A stretch of DNA of 64,000 nt from Parapristionchus giblindavisi (lineage: Eukaryota > Nematoda > Chromadorea > Rhabditida > Diplogasteridae), in the NCBI GenBank assembly GCA_943737045.1, contig CALSFV010000081.1, positions 310,001 through 374,000 of the forward strand, read 5' to 3'. A program made the translations under genes and the position numbers. The notes under the pieces were generated by a model, which saw only the letters and a list, made by a program, of their open reading frames with translations, made no database searches and was not told the origin of the DNA. Of this stretch, positions 1 through 12,500 are shown in pieces (the first letter of the stretch is position 1; the number at the start of each line of letters is the position of its first letter).

Positions 1-879
1 CAAGTTGTCATAATAGTTACAAAGTGACTATTTTTAGTGCTTTTCACGCACGAGTAATGTATGACAAAAGTGAAAAAATTAATCGGGAGTACCCGATGAG
101 AAAAAATGGTATACTGTAGTATACTGTAGAATCTTAATGTAAAACTGCTACCATCGCGCTTTCTTCGTCTAATCATGGATGTATCTATCATTATATGACT
201 CTTTACAATGAATTTGCACTGTTTGAACTATGGCATGGATCAGGTTGCAAAACTGGTATACGGTAGAAAATCCTACAGTATACCAGTTTCACCAAACAGC
301 TTTCACAGTGAATTATTTAAATCGTTTTCTTCGCATGTCAATTAGGCAAGCCCAGTGATGCTCAAATACCCTATTATCTAATAAAAAACTTGCAACCGCA
401 ATTTGTCACAATTGTTTCACTTTTTTTCGTTTTGACGGTATTATTAACAGAGCCTTTGCATATCCCTTTCCAATGAGTGATAATATTAATTTAAAGAATT
501 ATTACATTTTAAAAAAACAACATAAAATAAATCACCTTTAATTTCAATTTTCGCGTGACCTCATCACTCGCAGAGCATTTGCACTTCTTGGAAGTATCGC
601 AATCCTGAATAAATAATCGATTATTGATTCCCAAGCATAACATACTGTACTAGTTGAGAATTTATTAAACAATAAAATTAATATGCAAACACTGATGGTT
701 TGTGAATATCCCGATGCTTTAAACGCGTGTGTTCAACCACATTTGGGAGTAAAATAACGTGTTGGTGATCGAAAAATAGTGAATATTTCCATGAAAACCG
801 TTTATTTGTGGTCTATTTTTTGGTGGGTCTATCCCACGGACAACCATTGATCATTTTGGATCTGCAGAATCAGGCATTG

Positions 880-1020
880 GTCGAAAAGTACTTTGCAAAC
901 TGCGAAGCATGGCCACATTAATTTTTTTTTTGAAAACCCGACCACATTTTGAGAAAACCTGTGGCATTTTGTGATTTTTTGTGAAAACTAGACCGCATTT
1001 TGCAAATGCGTTATGTAGCT
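880..1020. repeat. degenerate copy of the 'gaccgcattttg' repeat
   Basis: Three spaced motifs of the type GACCACATTTTGAGAAAACC are seen here. The same spaced motif, with the flanking phrase tttcgacctat, recurs at 3262-3395, 22690-22890 and 37770-37970. It is a dispersed non-coding repeat; coding potential is poor. Confidence 0.55.
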
Positions 1021-1035
1021 AGTCGACCTATGAAA

Positions 1036-1065
1036 TCATGCTATCAAAGTAACAACAACAGTCCG
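1036..1065 (-). CDS. candidate terminal exon of the BRC/RPA1-like gene
   Basis: An ATTTTTCAG acceptor is followed in the required phase by nine codons and TGA. It would end the upstream gene soon after its CTQC motif, leaving DBD-C truncated. A second in-phase candidate with several Cys codons lies near 560-605, so this end is only one option. Confidence 0.3.
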   Translation of the reverse strand, partial: RTVVVTLIA

Positions 1066-1579
1066 CTGAAAAATGAAACGTCCGACAAAATCACATGGCA
1101 TTTACATTGTTTATACAGACGTAGAGGACGAAACACAATGAAGCACAGTACTTATTGATATTACTAATATTTCAGAGTTAAAATATTACTGTGCATACAT
1201 GTCATTTATTTATAGTTTAATAATTATTAACGTGGGGGGGGGCATACAAGGTCTACCCTATTCCCTATGTGGAGTGGTCATCTATATTCCCCTGTGTTTT
1301 TCCATTGGATTAATTACATGTAAAAATGTGTGCGTGTGATATCAGACTACACTCTCTCTCACTCTGAATAACACACTCTCTCGTTACTTAATCTCCTTCT
1401 CTGTACTCTCTCATTGACTCCGTATACTAAATTCTATTAAGATTCCCTATCAGTTTAGAACTCTCTCTTTTGATCCTCACACATGAGGCGCACAATTCAA
1501 ATATTATTTAATTAATTGCGTTTCTCTTGTGTCTTAACCACTCTTGTGTAATTGAAGTAATAAACATTATTAAATTAAC

Positions 1580-1684
1580 CTCAGTAACAATCATATGGCA
1601 CTGTGTGCACTCTTTCACTACAGGATTCGATGAGACATCCATATTGGTCAGAAAACCCTTCACAATGTGCGATTCTGAATATAA

Positions 1685-1721
<37 letters not shown>

Positions 1722-4700
1722 TATCATTTTACTCATTAGTAAGCCCACGAACTAATGGACAGTTAATTCTACAATGACATTATAATTCAGAAGTATAAAC
1801 ATTTTCTTCAATTACAATAAATAGCGTCATTAGCTCACAACTATCCCAGGGTAAACCATGACTGTGACTCGTACCTCCAACAACAGCCATCCTCCTCACT
1901 TCATCCAATGTCCTCATCCCGTTATCCTCTTCGACCACTTTCCATTGTCCTCTCTGACACCATTTGGACAGTGCACACAGACGAGGATCCATCGATTGAG
2001 GATTCAGAAGGATCTTGGAACGACCACGTTGGATGAGGAGAAGATGGGTATCTGGAAGGAATGGTGAAAGGATATAAAACAGTTTAAGTTATTATATGGT
2101 AAAGCGGACAAGTTTAGTACAGTTATGGTTAAAAATCAGATGTAGAATGTACAAGAAATAAAAGGATATATCCCCAATAAAGGATGCACTACAGTGCAAC
2201 GTTTTTGGCAACCAGACATTCGCATGATATTTACACAAGTTGAATGACACTGGACCTCTTATGTGGTGTTACATTTTCAAAACGTCTCCGTCAACTTGAA
2301 ATTTGAAGTGTTTTCGGTCTCGAGTGGAAAACCCTGATGGATCATGAAATTACTGTAAAAGATTACGGTAGTCAGCCATTATTGATCCATGGTTACGGTA
2401 ACTTCTTACCGTATCCCAATTGACAATAAGGGTTTTCCGCTTGGGACCCAAAATACTTCAAAATCAAAGTTGACGTTGACGTTTCCGAATGTAACACTAT
2501 TTCGAAGGACGGCGTGCGCCCGTTTTGAAAATGTAACACCACATTACAGAGTATACAAACTAATAAATTACAATTATATAAATAATGAAAAGAAACCCTT
2601 TAGATCAATCTTCTTGTAGATACACGAGTACACTAGCACAATATCACCGGGTTTCATCTTCACTCTTGCATATTCATGTGATAGACGAAGGACACGAATT
2701 GAACGTTGATCTATCAGAGTTACATCTACTACCGTACCATCAGACGATGGAAATATCGATCGAACAATGCCCGCAATGTCTGCAAGAGATCATTGAATAG
2801 CTAGGTATTGTGCGTATAAAATGTACTTCATACATTGCCATACCCTCGCAGTGCGAGGATCGACCCACTATATAAGGTCATTTTAGGGCACTTGATAAAA
2901 AAATTAGGCTAAAAAATGACGATGTTTAAGCGAAAATAACGAATTTTGTGAATCAACCCACCCTATTTCGAGAATTGACCCACTATATAAAAATAAACGG
3001 CGAGGGTACCGAAAATGTATGATGTACTTGCATAAGAAAATGACAAACGGTGCTAACAATCGAGAGGCGGGCGAAATGTAGCCTTCTACATCTCACCCCG
3101 CCTCTCGATTGTCTCTCCGCTGCCTCTCTCTAACCCGGCTGACCTTCGCCGCGCGCTATATGATATAAAAGAGATCGGCATAGTTTCTGAACCATACAAG
3201 ACAAGAAAGTCTCTTCTACAAATAAAACAAGTGATTTTTATACGCTCAATAATCGGATTTCAAAATGCGGTCAGGTTTTTTTCGAATTTTGGCAAATTTG
3301 GCTCAAAATGTGGTCAGGTTTTTCGATTTTTGTGAAATTTTGGCTCAAAATGCGGTCAGGCTTGGTACTTTGTAACATACTTTTCGACCTATGCAAGAGA
3401 TTAAAGATCAGAAACCAAAGGCCAAAGATATATTGTAGCGATTTAAAAAATATCCACTAGGATCGCACACTGTATATTTATTTATATCCTTGACGACTAA
3501 TAAATCTATATGATATATTACTATTATTATGGTTATTATTATTACTATCATTAGTATTATTATTGAGACTAACCAAGTTCTTGATCTACGCTCACATCCG
3601 ACAGTGGAACAAGATGTGATATAGGTCGAGGTACGGTAATCGATGGAGAAGGCAATTCACGAATCTGCATTAACAATAATATAATAATAATAATATTAAT
3701 AAATTATTCCAAATCATATAGATGGTCACTGTAAGGAAGAAGCAAAACGGATTAATACTCATCTGACCAGCGATTGATTTAATAAATATGTTTATATTGT
3801 TTAATTGCGTTGTCATATTCATTATCAAGTCATTTTCCTTTTATCATCACGCGTTTCATTGTATAGTCATGAATACGTACAATTATTACTATTATTACTA
3901 TTATTATTATTAAAGAGTACCTTAGTTGTCTCATCAATGGATAATATCATGCCTCTCTCATTGTATTTGGATGGACGACGGATAAAGATTTTACCATTGC
4001 AGATATCATAAACCTAAAATGAAATGGAATAATAAAATATTACGTAAAATGAATAAATCCAACTCTAATTTGAATGTCTCGCACAAAATTTCAATTACTT
4101 AGTGTATGAGAAAGTGTTGCCATAGCTGAAAAGCTCAAACTATAACCGGCATTGCCTATCAGAATGAAGCAATATCACGAGCGCTAAATATATCTGCCAC
4201 TCTTATCACATTATTCTCAAACCACACACTTTTTGCCTCATTTCCAAAGTACCTCCGCATATCTGGAGCTTAAATCTATTATAAAATAGATTGATCATCC
4301 ATTTTTCACGAAATACAAAATCGGAAAATTTTCTATCTCTAAAAACATCGCTAATTGGCTGCTTTTCTATTGCGGAAATGTTACACAATAAAATGACAAA
4401 ATCTTGAAACCAGGGATAAAATATAGATTGATTAATTGATCTACCTTTCCAAACTCCAATATCTTCTCCATTGTCTCCGCATGAGCACCGATCGCTTCTC
4501 CTTCCAATCTCGTATAGTCTCCTCCTCCACTATCCTAAACAACAATACTTACTATTATAAATTCATCATTTCGTATCCATTCCTAAGTAATCTCTCACAC
4601 GAATAGTTCTGTATACGAGTGAAGATATTTCTATTGTAGGAAGAACAAAAGTTTCTACATCAATTTCCTTTTTTTACATATCTTAAAGGGAGAGTTTCCC

Positions 4701-7700
4701 ATAAATATATTGATTGAAATTCCGAAAATGTTCGAAAGTGAAATTTTGTCCCACCGCGAATTGACGAACTATCATACTGTAGTTTAAGGAATGCGCGATT
4801 GATTTCCACCCTGGAGCTTGGCTGGAGCATCGATATGTGATGCAAATCTAATATTAATGCAGTGCATGCAAATCGAAATTTGATTTACATAAGGAATATC
4901 TATGATGCCTCTTAACATAACCCGTCTATGCAAATGTGTCGCATCTTGGACAGACATATCACTTTCCAACAAAGCGCTAATATATCCAGTTGGCCAAGTG
5001 GTCTATGGCGCTTTCTTTCGCCCTGCCCGAAGGGTTCGAATACCAGATCGGGTGGTGACTTTTGCTGATTTCTTTGAAATGCTCTAGCCCGACTTTTCCG
5101 TATGGGGATCTCCCGCCAATTTGAACGTATAATTCTCCAATGGATACCGTCCCTTTAATTGAATATAAAAAGTATGAGAAACCTTGGACACATCAGTCAA
5201 CCAACAACTGAATCGATTCTCTCCATTTACTCCGAATGACACACAGGTTTGAGTACGTTCCGTTACCTGCAATCCATCCATATTTATGTTTACTACTAAT
5301 CTTGTAATATTTATATCAAGATGAGTCTACTATTGATATATACGATTAAACTGAAACTGAACTCATCTTGTTCATCTAACAATAAGTTTCTTGCTCCAAA
5401 TATGAATTTCGTTCATGTTAGTTCATAGCCAAGCCAAACTTCGACAGTGTCATGATCAAGTTTCTCACGTTAAAAAGAAGCAAAAAAAATCTCCGTGCGA
5501 ATGTGGTCATGTGAATGTTAATCGAGTATACGATTAGACTAGTTCATATCTTGTTTATTTTTTTATCGCAAGACCGAAAGTCCAAGAGAAAGAGCAGCAA
5601 AGGAAATAATCTACCCCACCCAGTCTTTTTCTATTAAATAATAATAATCTCACCATGACACATAAACGAAACTTCCTCATGGAATTCGACAATTCCTTCA
5701 CCGATATCACTCGATCTGAATATTGAAATCAATAGAAACAATATAAACAACTCTGATCTTCATTATATACAACTATAATTAAAAGTTAGCAAAGAACAAA
5801 ATATACAAATAATAAAAATAAACCTTCTGAGCTAGAAGCAGGTGAATTAAGGCACATTCGTGCAAATGGAGACGCACTCAGTGTAGGTGTAGAAGGAGTT
5901 GGAGTTGATGGTGACGATATGGATGCTATAAACAATAGTTTATTCTACGTCATACATTGTAGGAGACCTCACACAATTTTTTTTAAAACAGTCGGTTTTC
6001 GAAATACGATAGGTCTATTTAGAAAAAAATGGTTTATTTTCGCTTAAATTGTTATTTTTCGTTTAAAAAAATCCTCCCTGCTAACGTTCTCTCACCGATA
6101 ACGAAAGCGTGTTCTGAAAGTTCCGGAAAGCTTTGTGGTATTAATAGGTGTTGCAATAAAGCAATCAAATAATTCATACTCATCGGGCTTATACAAAATA
6201 ACACATTTGAATTACTAATTAATATTCTTATACTTTAATATTTTCTTTAAAGGCACGAGCTCATTTAAAAGTCTCCGCTCTGGCTATGCTCTCTAGCTTT
6301 CTCAGTTTACGAGAGTGCTACCAGAGCGGTGTGTAAAATTAAGCCTGGTGCGCCTTTGAATTAACATACTCATGATAGGTGGACGAAATGAGGAATTGAA
6401 TCGCGTCTGTTGTTGTCCCACTCTACGTCGAGCATCAAATGATGATCGAGGAGCTGATCGTCTGGATATAATCAATAATAGGATATTGATTACATTTTTA
6501 CATTAAATTTGCATTTCAACAACTTTGTCAGCTTTAGTGGATATTGAGTACAAAACAACAAGCATACGTGGGCACCACTGCCGCTAGCGGCAATACACCC
6601 CCGATTTTCCAAAAAAAAAAATCACTCAAAATGACGTATAAATGCTCCATTTTTTGATTCCGACCCCCCCCCCCCCCCCGATTTTTGCGTCCGACCCACG
6701 ATTTTCATTTCCAGCGGCAGTGCCCGCCCACGTATGACAACAAGGCAGCATGAAAGCGCATAAGATAATGTCACAACTAATAGATAAAATCGATATAATA
6801 TTGATGTAGATCTTATAGATCAACTTACAATGGTGTTGTCGATGTGATGGCAGGTGATGTGAATTGAGGAATAACATATGATGGAGAAGGAGGAATTGGT
6901 GTAGTCGATGTAGATGGATCACTATAATAATGCAATTAATCATTTATATAGGGTGCAAGTCGAGGGAATAACATTGCTTACTAGTTGCAATTCCCTCATC
7001 TAAGAGCATACATTTTCGGCACCCTCGCCGTCTATTTTTATATAGTGGGTCAATTCTCGAAATAGGGTGGGTTGATTCACAAAATTGGTTATTTTCGCTT
7101 AAAAATCATCCTTTATAGCTTAATTTTTGTATCAAGTGGCCTAAAATGGGCCTTATATAGTGGGTCAATCCTCGCACTGCGAGGGTATGGCAAAGTATGA
7201 TCTAAGAGAGTGACTGTTTATCACCAAGCTATTTCTTTTCGTAATTTCAAATTATTCATTCTTATTTTCATTAGTATTATCTATTCGATTCAAAGATATT
7301 TGGCTGTGGTTTGATATTGAAACACTTATTTTCATATTGTAGAGTACATTGTTTTCCAAATATGTCTTGTTGGTATTTCCCTAAATACACAATAAGCGTA
7401 AAAAATCATACTTTTCATCTCCAGCCATGACTTTCTTCGCTTCATGCAATGCCTTCTCACTGATACTGATAGGCTTATCAGTGCCAGCAGTGCGGAAGAA
7501 TGAACTAAAGTCGAGACTGAAATACACATTATTAATAAAAATATTTAAAAATGCAAATCATGTGGATTATAATGAAACTATATCACAGAATAATGGGAGA
7601 GGTTTTTCTTTGAAAGCGAATCAGACAAGATGGCATTCAAAGTGCTTTGAGCTTGCTTACAATTCAAAGTAATAAGATCACTATATCATGATGGGCGCAT

Positions 7701-8726
7701 TTTCGATTACGAATTCCACTGTTGACACGTTCAAGATAGACAAACGCTCATGACTCACTGATAAATGACTAACAAGCCACCATTTAGTATAAGAAAAACA
7801 AACAAATGATAAATGTGTTTTGAACACGATTCGATTTGTCCATAGATATATAACAGATTCTATTGACTGTTTTTTCACTATTTTAATGCTCACCTTCTAA
7901 CTGCATAATAAAGTATAATCATAAAACAAGTGCATACTTCTGATCAACGGTATTCGTAGCTGGTCGTTTGCTCTTATTCCCAGTCATTTCCTCACTGGCT
8001 TCATCTTCAATCTCATCTGCAGCCGCACAATCGGCAAATTTGCGCTTATTAGAGCGCATAAGTGCATCTGTGATCGCTACTTGACCATTGAAAGAGCATG
8101 GAGGCGATGATTGAGATGACGTGGAAGTTCTGATAATAAGTCGATTAAAAATAGATAAAAATTGAGCAGTAAATGCATTGTTCACCACATAGTAACACGG
8201 CGGTTCAATGAAGAGAAATCCCTACATTTAACTTTGGCTTGAATGCTCTTGCATTACGAAAAATCGGCAAAGTTGATTTGCACTGGGCGGGATTCGAACC
8301 TACGAGGTTCGGATCTCTAAACAAAAGCTCTATCCACTAAGCCATCTTGGCATGTCTCGCGAATCGTAAAACTCGATGATAGGTCTAGTCAGAAGCGAGC
8401 GCCCAGATATACCGTAATCAACTTTCGCGCTGCTCATCATCACTCAGTTTGCGATACTTTCTTTCTCAGGCAAGAGCTTCTTAGTTACTATCATTGAGCC
8501 GCCGTGAGTAAATTTGAATTGAATCATTGTGAATCGCGCTATATTCTTAATGATCGAAGAAATATAATAAAATACGAAATCACTATTACCACGGCTAAAA
8601 TAGACAAATAAAGACATACGGGAGTTGGTTCTCCTCATCAGCTGCTAGAGTAGATCGTGCCTTAGCGAGAGCCTCAGCGCTTACCCCAACAGACGTTCCT
8701 TTCGCCGTAGCGAAGATGGAATGCAT
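1580..8726 (-). CDS. BRC-repeat protein with RPA1-like OB folds (BRCA2/RPA1-related recombination factor)
   Basis: Spliced minus-strand gene. Exons: 8726-8620, 8129-7938, 7516-7412, 6921-6829, 6461-6370, 5925-5824, 5715-5654, 5266-5183, 4534-4445, 4013-3921, 3664-3574, 2779-2597, 2051-1875, 1674-1580. All have GT-AG borders and the phases chain into 522 codons. The ATG lies 14 nt behind a TTTCAG acceptor, suggesting trans-splicing. Residues 4-30 (FATAKG, then VSAEALAKA) and 103-132 (FFRTAG, then ISEKALHEAKKVM) match the BRC repeat that binds RAD51. After a Ser/Pro-rich linker, residues 232-345 resemble RPA1 DBD-A (FGKVYDICNGKIFI), 370-450 resemble DBD-B (LDIAGIVRSIF) and 465-522 the start of DBD-C, with one Cys pair (CTQC, 513-516). 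The expected role is nuclear: RAD51 loading on single-stranded DNA. The 3' end is unresolved; a short exon 1065-1036 ending in TGA would follow in phase. The other half of the zinc ribbon was not found. It may be the nematode brc-2 orthologue. Confidence 0.78.
1686..1720. repeat. (ATT)n microsatellite
   Basis: About twelve ATT units in the intron side of the BRC/RPA1-like gene, just upstream on the minus strand of its last firmly placed exon. Confidence 0.9.
2262..2543. mobile_element. 282-bp MITE with TTA target duplication
   Basis: Perfect terminal inverted repeats (TGTGGTGTTACATTTTC... in both ends, over 20 bp) are flanked by TTA at 2259-2261 and 2544-2546. A 3-bp TTA duplication is typical of the PIF/Harbinger superfamily. 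It sits in an intron of the BRC/RPA1-like gene and has no coding capacity. Confidence 0.85.
2829..3021 (+). mobile_element. 193-bp MITE, hAT-type, copy A
   Basis: TIRs CATACATT...TACCCTCGC at both ends, flanked by the 8-bp direct repeat ATGTACTT (2821-2828 and 3022-3029). The 8-bp duplication is hAT-like. Internally it repeats the phrase acccactatata in both orientations. A second copy of the same length lies inverted at 7007-7199 in the same gene. Confidence 0.9.
3056..3117. repeat. GC-rich hairpin
   Basis: CAATCGAGAGGCGGG and its complement flank a second inverted pair (gaaatgtag / ctacatctc), able to form a long stem in an intron of the BRC/RPA1-like gene. Origin is unknown; possibly a very small MITE. 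Confidence 0.6.
3262..3395. repeat. 'gcggtcaggtttttcg' repeat copy
   Basis: Three units of a motif beginning TGCGGTCAGG and separated by TTGGCTCAAAA spacers, ending in tttcgacctatg. The same arrangement is present in both arms of the large palindrome (22690-22890, 37770-37970). No coding potential is evident. Confidence 0.6.
4985..5060 (+). other. tRNA-like pol III box pair (pseudo-tRNA)
   Basis: TGGCCAAGTGGTCTATGGCG resembles an A box and GGGTTCGAATACC a B box, at tRNA spacing. I could not fold a convincing acceptor stem, so I treat it as a tRNA-derived fragment in an intron of the BRC/RPA1-like gene, not as a functional tRNA. Confidence 0.35.
6250..6362. mobile_element. hairpin MITE, 'ctctcgcgcttt' family, copy 1
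   Basis: Ends CTTTAAAGGCACGAGCTC / GTGCGCCTTTGAA, with an inner inverted pair (ccgctctggc / ccagagcgg) around a loop. Relatives occur at about 11250-11352, 12308-12560 and 46481-46563. Intronic in the BRC/RPA1-like gene. Confidence 0.6.
6563..6736. mobile_element. 174-bp MITE, hAT-type
   Basis: TIRs CATACGTGGGC are flanked by a perfect 8-bp duplication ACAACAAG (6555-6562, 6737-6744). The interior includes an unusual 15-C run. A related TIR starts a fragment near 25261 and an element at 53014-53271. Intronic. Confidence 0.9.
7007..7199 (-). mobile_element. 193-bp MITE, hAT-type, copy B
   Basis: Inverted relative of the 2829-3021 element with the same length and terminal motifs. It is flanked by ATCTAAGAG on both sides (6998-7006, 7200-7208), an 8-9 bp duplication. 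It occupies the intron between the second BRC-repeat exon and the linker. Confidence 0.9.
8196..8506 (-). mobile_element. 311-bp TIR element with internal tRNA-like pol III boxes, copy A
   Basis: TIRs CACGGCGG(T/C)TCAATGA are flanked by a perfect 5-bp duplication AGTAA (8191-8195, 8507-8511). On the minus strand the interior has an A-box-like TGGCTTAGTGGATAGAGC and a B-box-like GGTTCGAATCC, 30-odd bp apart. A homologous copy is at 21099-21431 with its own 5-bp duplication. The combination of DNA-transposon ends and a tRNA-like promoter is unusual. Intronic, between the two BRC-repeat exons. Confidence 0.85.
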
Positions 8727-9561
8727 CTGCGGGAAGTGTGACTGAAATGGCAATGAGCGTATTTGTGTATAAACGTGTGAAAGAACGTTCAACAAACAGA
8801 CGACAGCAAGCAGAAGAGCTACCTCGAAAAGGACAACATATTGAATAAGGGAAAGAGTTAGTGTGGAAGGAGAATAAAGAGCTCACGCGAACAATTGATC
8901 AATTGAAATAGAGTACGCGTGATGTTATGAAGTATTACCCAGAGTAACTCGACAAAACTTCTTCTAAATAAAGCCGTAAAAGTGTGCGAGCCGCGAAGCC
9001 AGCACTTAGACAACTTATACTGTAGTGTTACGTGCGCACACACGTTTAACTATTGTGAACTAACTTTTCACGTAACATACTTTTTTTTACTATGTAAATA
9101 CAACAACTGAAAAATATGTCAATACTTTTCCAACATTTTTATTGCATTTAACAACTGATAAATAGATTCAATAAAAAATTATCTGACTACAAAAAAAATC
9201 TGTGTCACAGCTCCCATAGTATTCATCACATATTCCAATCTAAGCACTGAATCTGAGCAATCTAAATTCAATATTTTGAAATTTTTATTTATTTATTATT
9301 CTAAATGATTGAATGATTATAAGTATCCTCCATATTTGAATCACACAACGAAATCTTTATCACAGCGGCAGCATCACAAGCAAAAAAAACACAACAAATA
9401 ATCTGTAGCAGATCAAAGATCAAAGATCAATCTCATAATATTATTTCCAAAACAGGAGAGTACTCGTTGCTCCCTCTTACAGTACCCATATGAAGTATCT
9501 CTGCGGAATTATGATTTGAATGATTATGAATTAATATGAACAATAAATAATTATTAAATTT

Positions 9562-12500
9562 TCACACAGCCCTAAGAATTTCAAATTGCGATGCAATGGC
9601 ACAATATTCCATTCTAGCTGGAGCCAGCTTTCCATCCGGGAAATGAATGCACTTCTCGGCAGCTGTTGAATAGATCATTCCGCTCGTCTGAAAGAATTCA
9701 AGTAAAGAGTACGGTAGATACAGTATTCCATTGTATATCAGAGGTGTCTAGTACTATGGATATTGTGGTCCTGAGTACTACACATCTACCGTATACCTAC
9801 CGTATAGTGCCATTCCTGATGCGATCCTTGATTATGGCATTTCATTACGGATAGATTCAGCATGGAATCAAGACAGTTTCGAGCAGAACCTGAACAATCT
9901 CACATTATATTTACAAGAATATTTATTTTAAATTCTTTATGTCCCTAAGCAGAAAATTAACTGGCTCTTAAAATCACTTCTCTGTTTATGAGATTTTCAG
10001 GAAAACAGAAAGTAATTGATTTCATCAAAAATGCACTTTTTGTGTGAGTTAGTGGGAAAAGACTTTAAACTTTTAAGTTCTCTTTAAAGTATGATATGTA
10101 TGATAGTATTAATTTCAATATTCCACTCACCCATATTTCTCAATTCCCTATTAACACCCCATTTCCACGTGGCCATTCTATGAGAAGCACAGGTGCGCAA
10201 AGTTATTTGGGTTCCTGTAACGAACATTTGATTACGATTGGAATATTGATTCATTCATTCAAACCTGGAGCAACATGAGATGAAGTTGAATCCACCCATG
10301 CACATAATGAAGTGTTGGCAAGCCGTATCTGTAAAGATCAAAGATCATTCTTAGTTTAGAAACACATTTCAGAAAATTAAAGAGCAAAGAACAATTTTAC
10401 AAATCCAAAAAAAACAATATAAGATAGTCGAAAATCAAAGATCAACTAACCAAATATTTGCCCTCGTTGGCGACAATTGCATCTTGTAGTTCATTTGGCT
10501 GTGGTTTATTTCCAGGAAGAAGAGAGGGATAGATATTCTCGAGGAACCATCTGTAAATCAAAGCAATTCTTCCATTAATTCTCAGCATAATATTCTATGG
10601 TCTACGCTCGAGGGCTTTAATATTGTTCACGATCATATTTCTTCTAAAGTGGAAGTCATTATCATCAAATTTTTTTAAAATTATTGATCATATTCATTTT
10701 TTTCATGTGTCGTTGCTTGCGTTTTCAGGAAGATGAAATTTAGAAAAACAAAGTTTTGAGAAAAGCTTTTAAATGTTCAAAGAATTTTCAGATGAAAATA
10801 ATATAGATACAAAACTAACGAAATATAATAAAAAAAAGAATCTGAATGTGACTATTGAGAGTGTAAAATGGAGTCTTTCAAAGAAAAAAGTGTACTCCAC
10901 AGCACATAAAGCCAATGAAGTGTTATATTTAACTTTGTGAGCTGTTTTAGCACACAAAAAGTGTTAAATACAACATTTCATAGGTCTTTTGTGCTGTGAA
11001 GTACACTTTTTTCCTTGTATGTGGATATGATATGTACCTGAATGATTTACAATGAAGTCGCTCCCTCAATTCCACTCTTGATGATACATCTCCATATGGA
11101 GTACTACTCAAATGGGGACGAGCTTCCATGAACTTGGTCTGAAATTGACAAAATTTAATTAATATTTGAAGAAATATGCTGAAAAATATTTTAGGCTATA
11201 TGTACTTGATTATGGAATGATAATAACTAAATAATCGAAAATCACTAAATTAGTCTAACGTTTGAACTCTCCTCTCGGCAATGTTCTCTCGCTTTATTTG
11301 TCTACGAGAGAGCGTTGCAAGAGCGGAGTGTAAAATTAGAACGTGGTATGCCTACAGAACTTACAAAATATTCATCCAACCATACGATTGCAGCTCTCAA
11401 TGAATTCTTTCCCATGGTATCTTTATGGGTTCCGTACGGACGTTTTCTAAAATATTCAAAATCATCAACATGAATATTATTTCCATTACAGACAAGCTTA
11501 GTTTCGATATTACTTCACAAACAATAATTAGCGGAAAATGATAGTTTCAAAGACACACACGATTTGGATTGCACCTATAAACGAGCAATGTGGTGTGCAA
11601 AAATTCAAGAAAAGAAAAGGGAAATCCGAGACAGTGCACAGTAAAAATATCGTATAATTCTTCTGGCTTTCGAGCTTTTGACCGATAGACGTCTTTCATT
11701 ATTTCTGATATAAAAAAAGAATAAAATGACAATGACCTTCTGAAAATATGTCCAATTCTCGAACAGGGAATAACTTCCAGTGATGCACCACACATCCAGA
11801 TCTGCAAAACAATAATATCAAAGTAATCCAGTGTTTGATCTATCTGTCTCTGAACTTTCCACTCTTTTCGAAATGTATGCAATCATTCACAATATATGGA
11901 TAGTATTTTTAAAAAGTTCATCTAATATAATTCTTGATGCGAATAATTATTGTTTGACTTTCAAAACAATTACTAACTCTGAAACTGATTTCAACATTTT
12001 CTGCTCCCCAAATATCCATTCCTTCGTCGTATGAACCATACTCGAAGAATGTGCTAAAATGAAAAAAAAATTAAATAAATGACTCGTCCTTAAAAGTGTG
12101 TGAAGTCTTGAAAATATCTTATGAATTAGATGAAAGATACTTTTTATCAACCGCAAAGAGTCCTCCGGCCATGGTTGGACTTTTCAATGGAGATATAAGG
12201 AATGTCTCATTGTTGAGAAGATGACGACTTGGGTAGTCCCACTGAATAGTAATCATGATTTTACTCTTATACAATATAGCACGTTGAATTACTAATTATT
12301 ATGACGATTCCTTTAAAGCCACACCCCGAGCTCATTTGAAATTCACCGCTCTGGCAATGCTCTCGCGCTTTCTTTGTCTACGAGAGAGCGTTGACAGAGA
12401 TGAGAGTACAATTAACTCGGTGAGTGTCTTTAAAGGGAGCGTTGCCTCTCGCAATGGCCTCTTCATTGTGCACACTATTTCTCTGTTCTCTAACAACGAG

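Noticed and set aside
5084..5182. Extension of the exon at 5183-5266 to a 65-codon frame
   Set aside because: The donor at 5182 keeps phase with the next exon; the extra codons are intron sequence.
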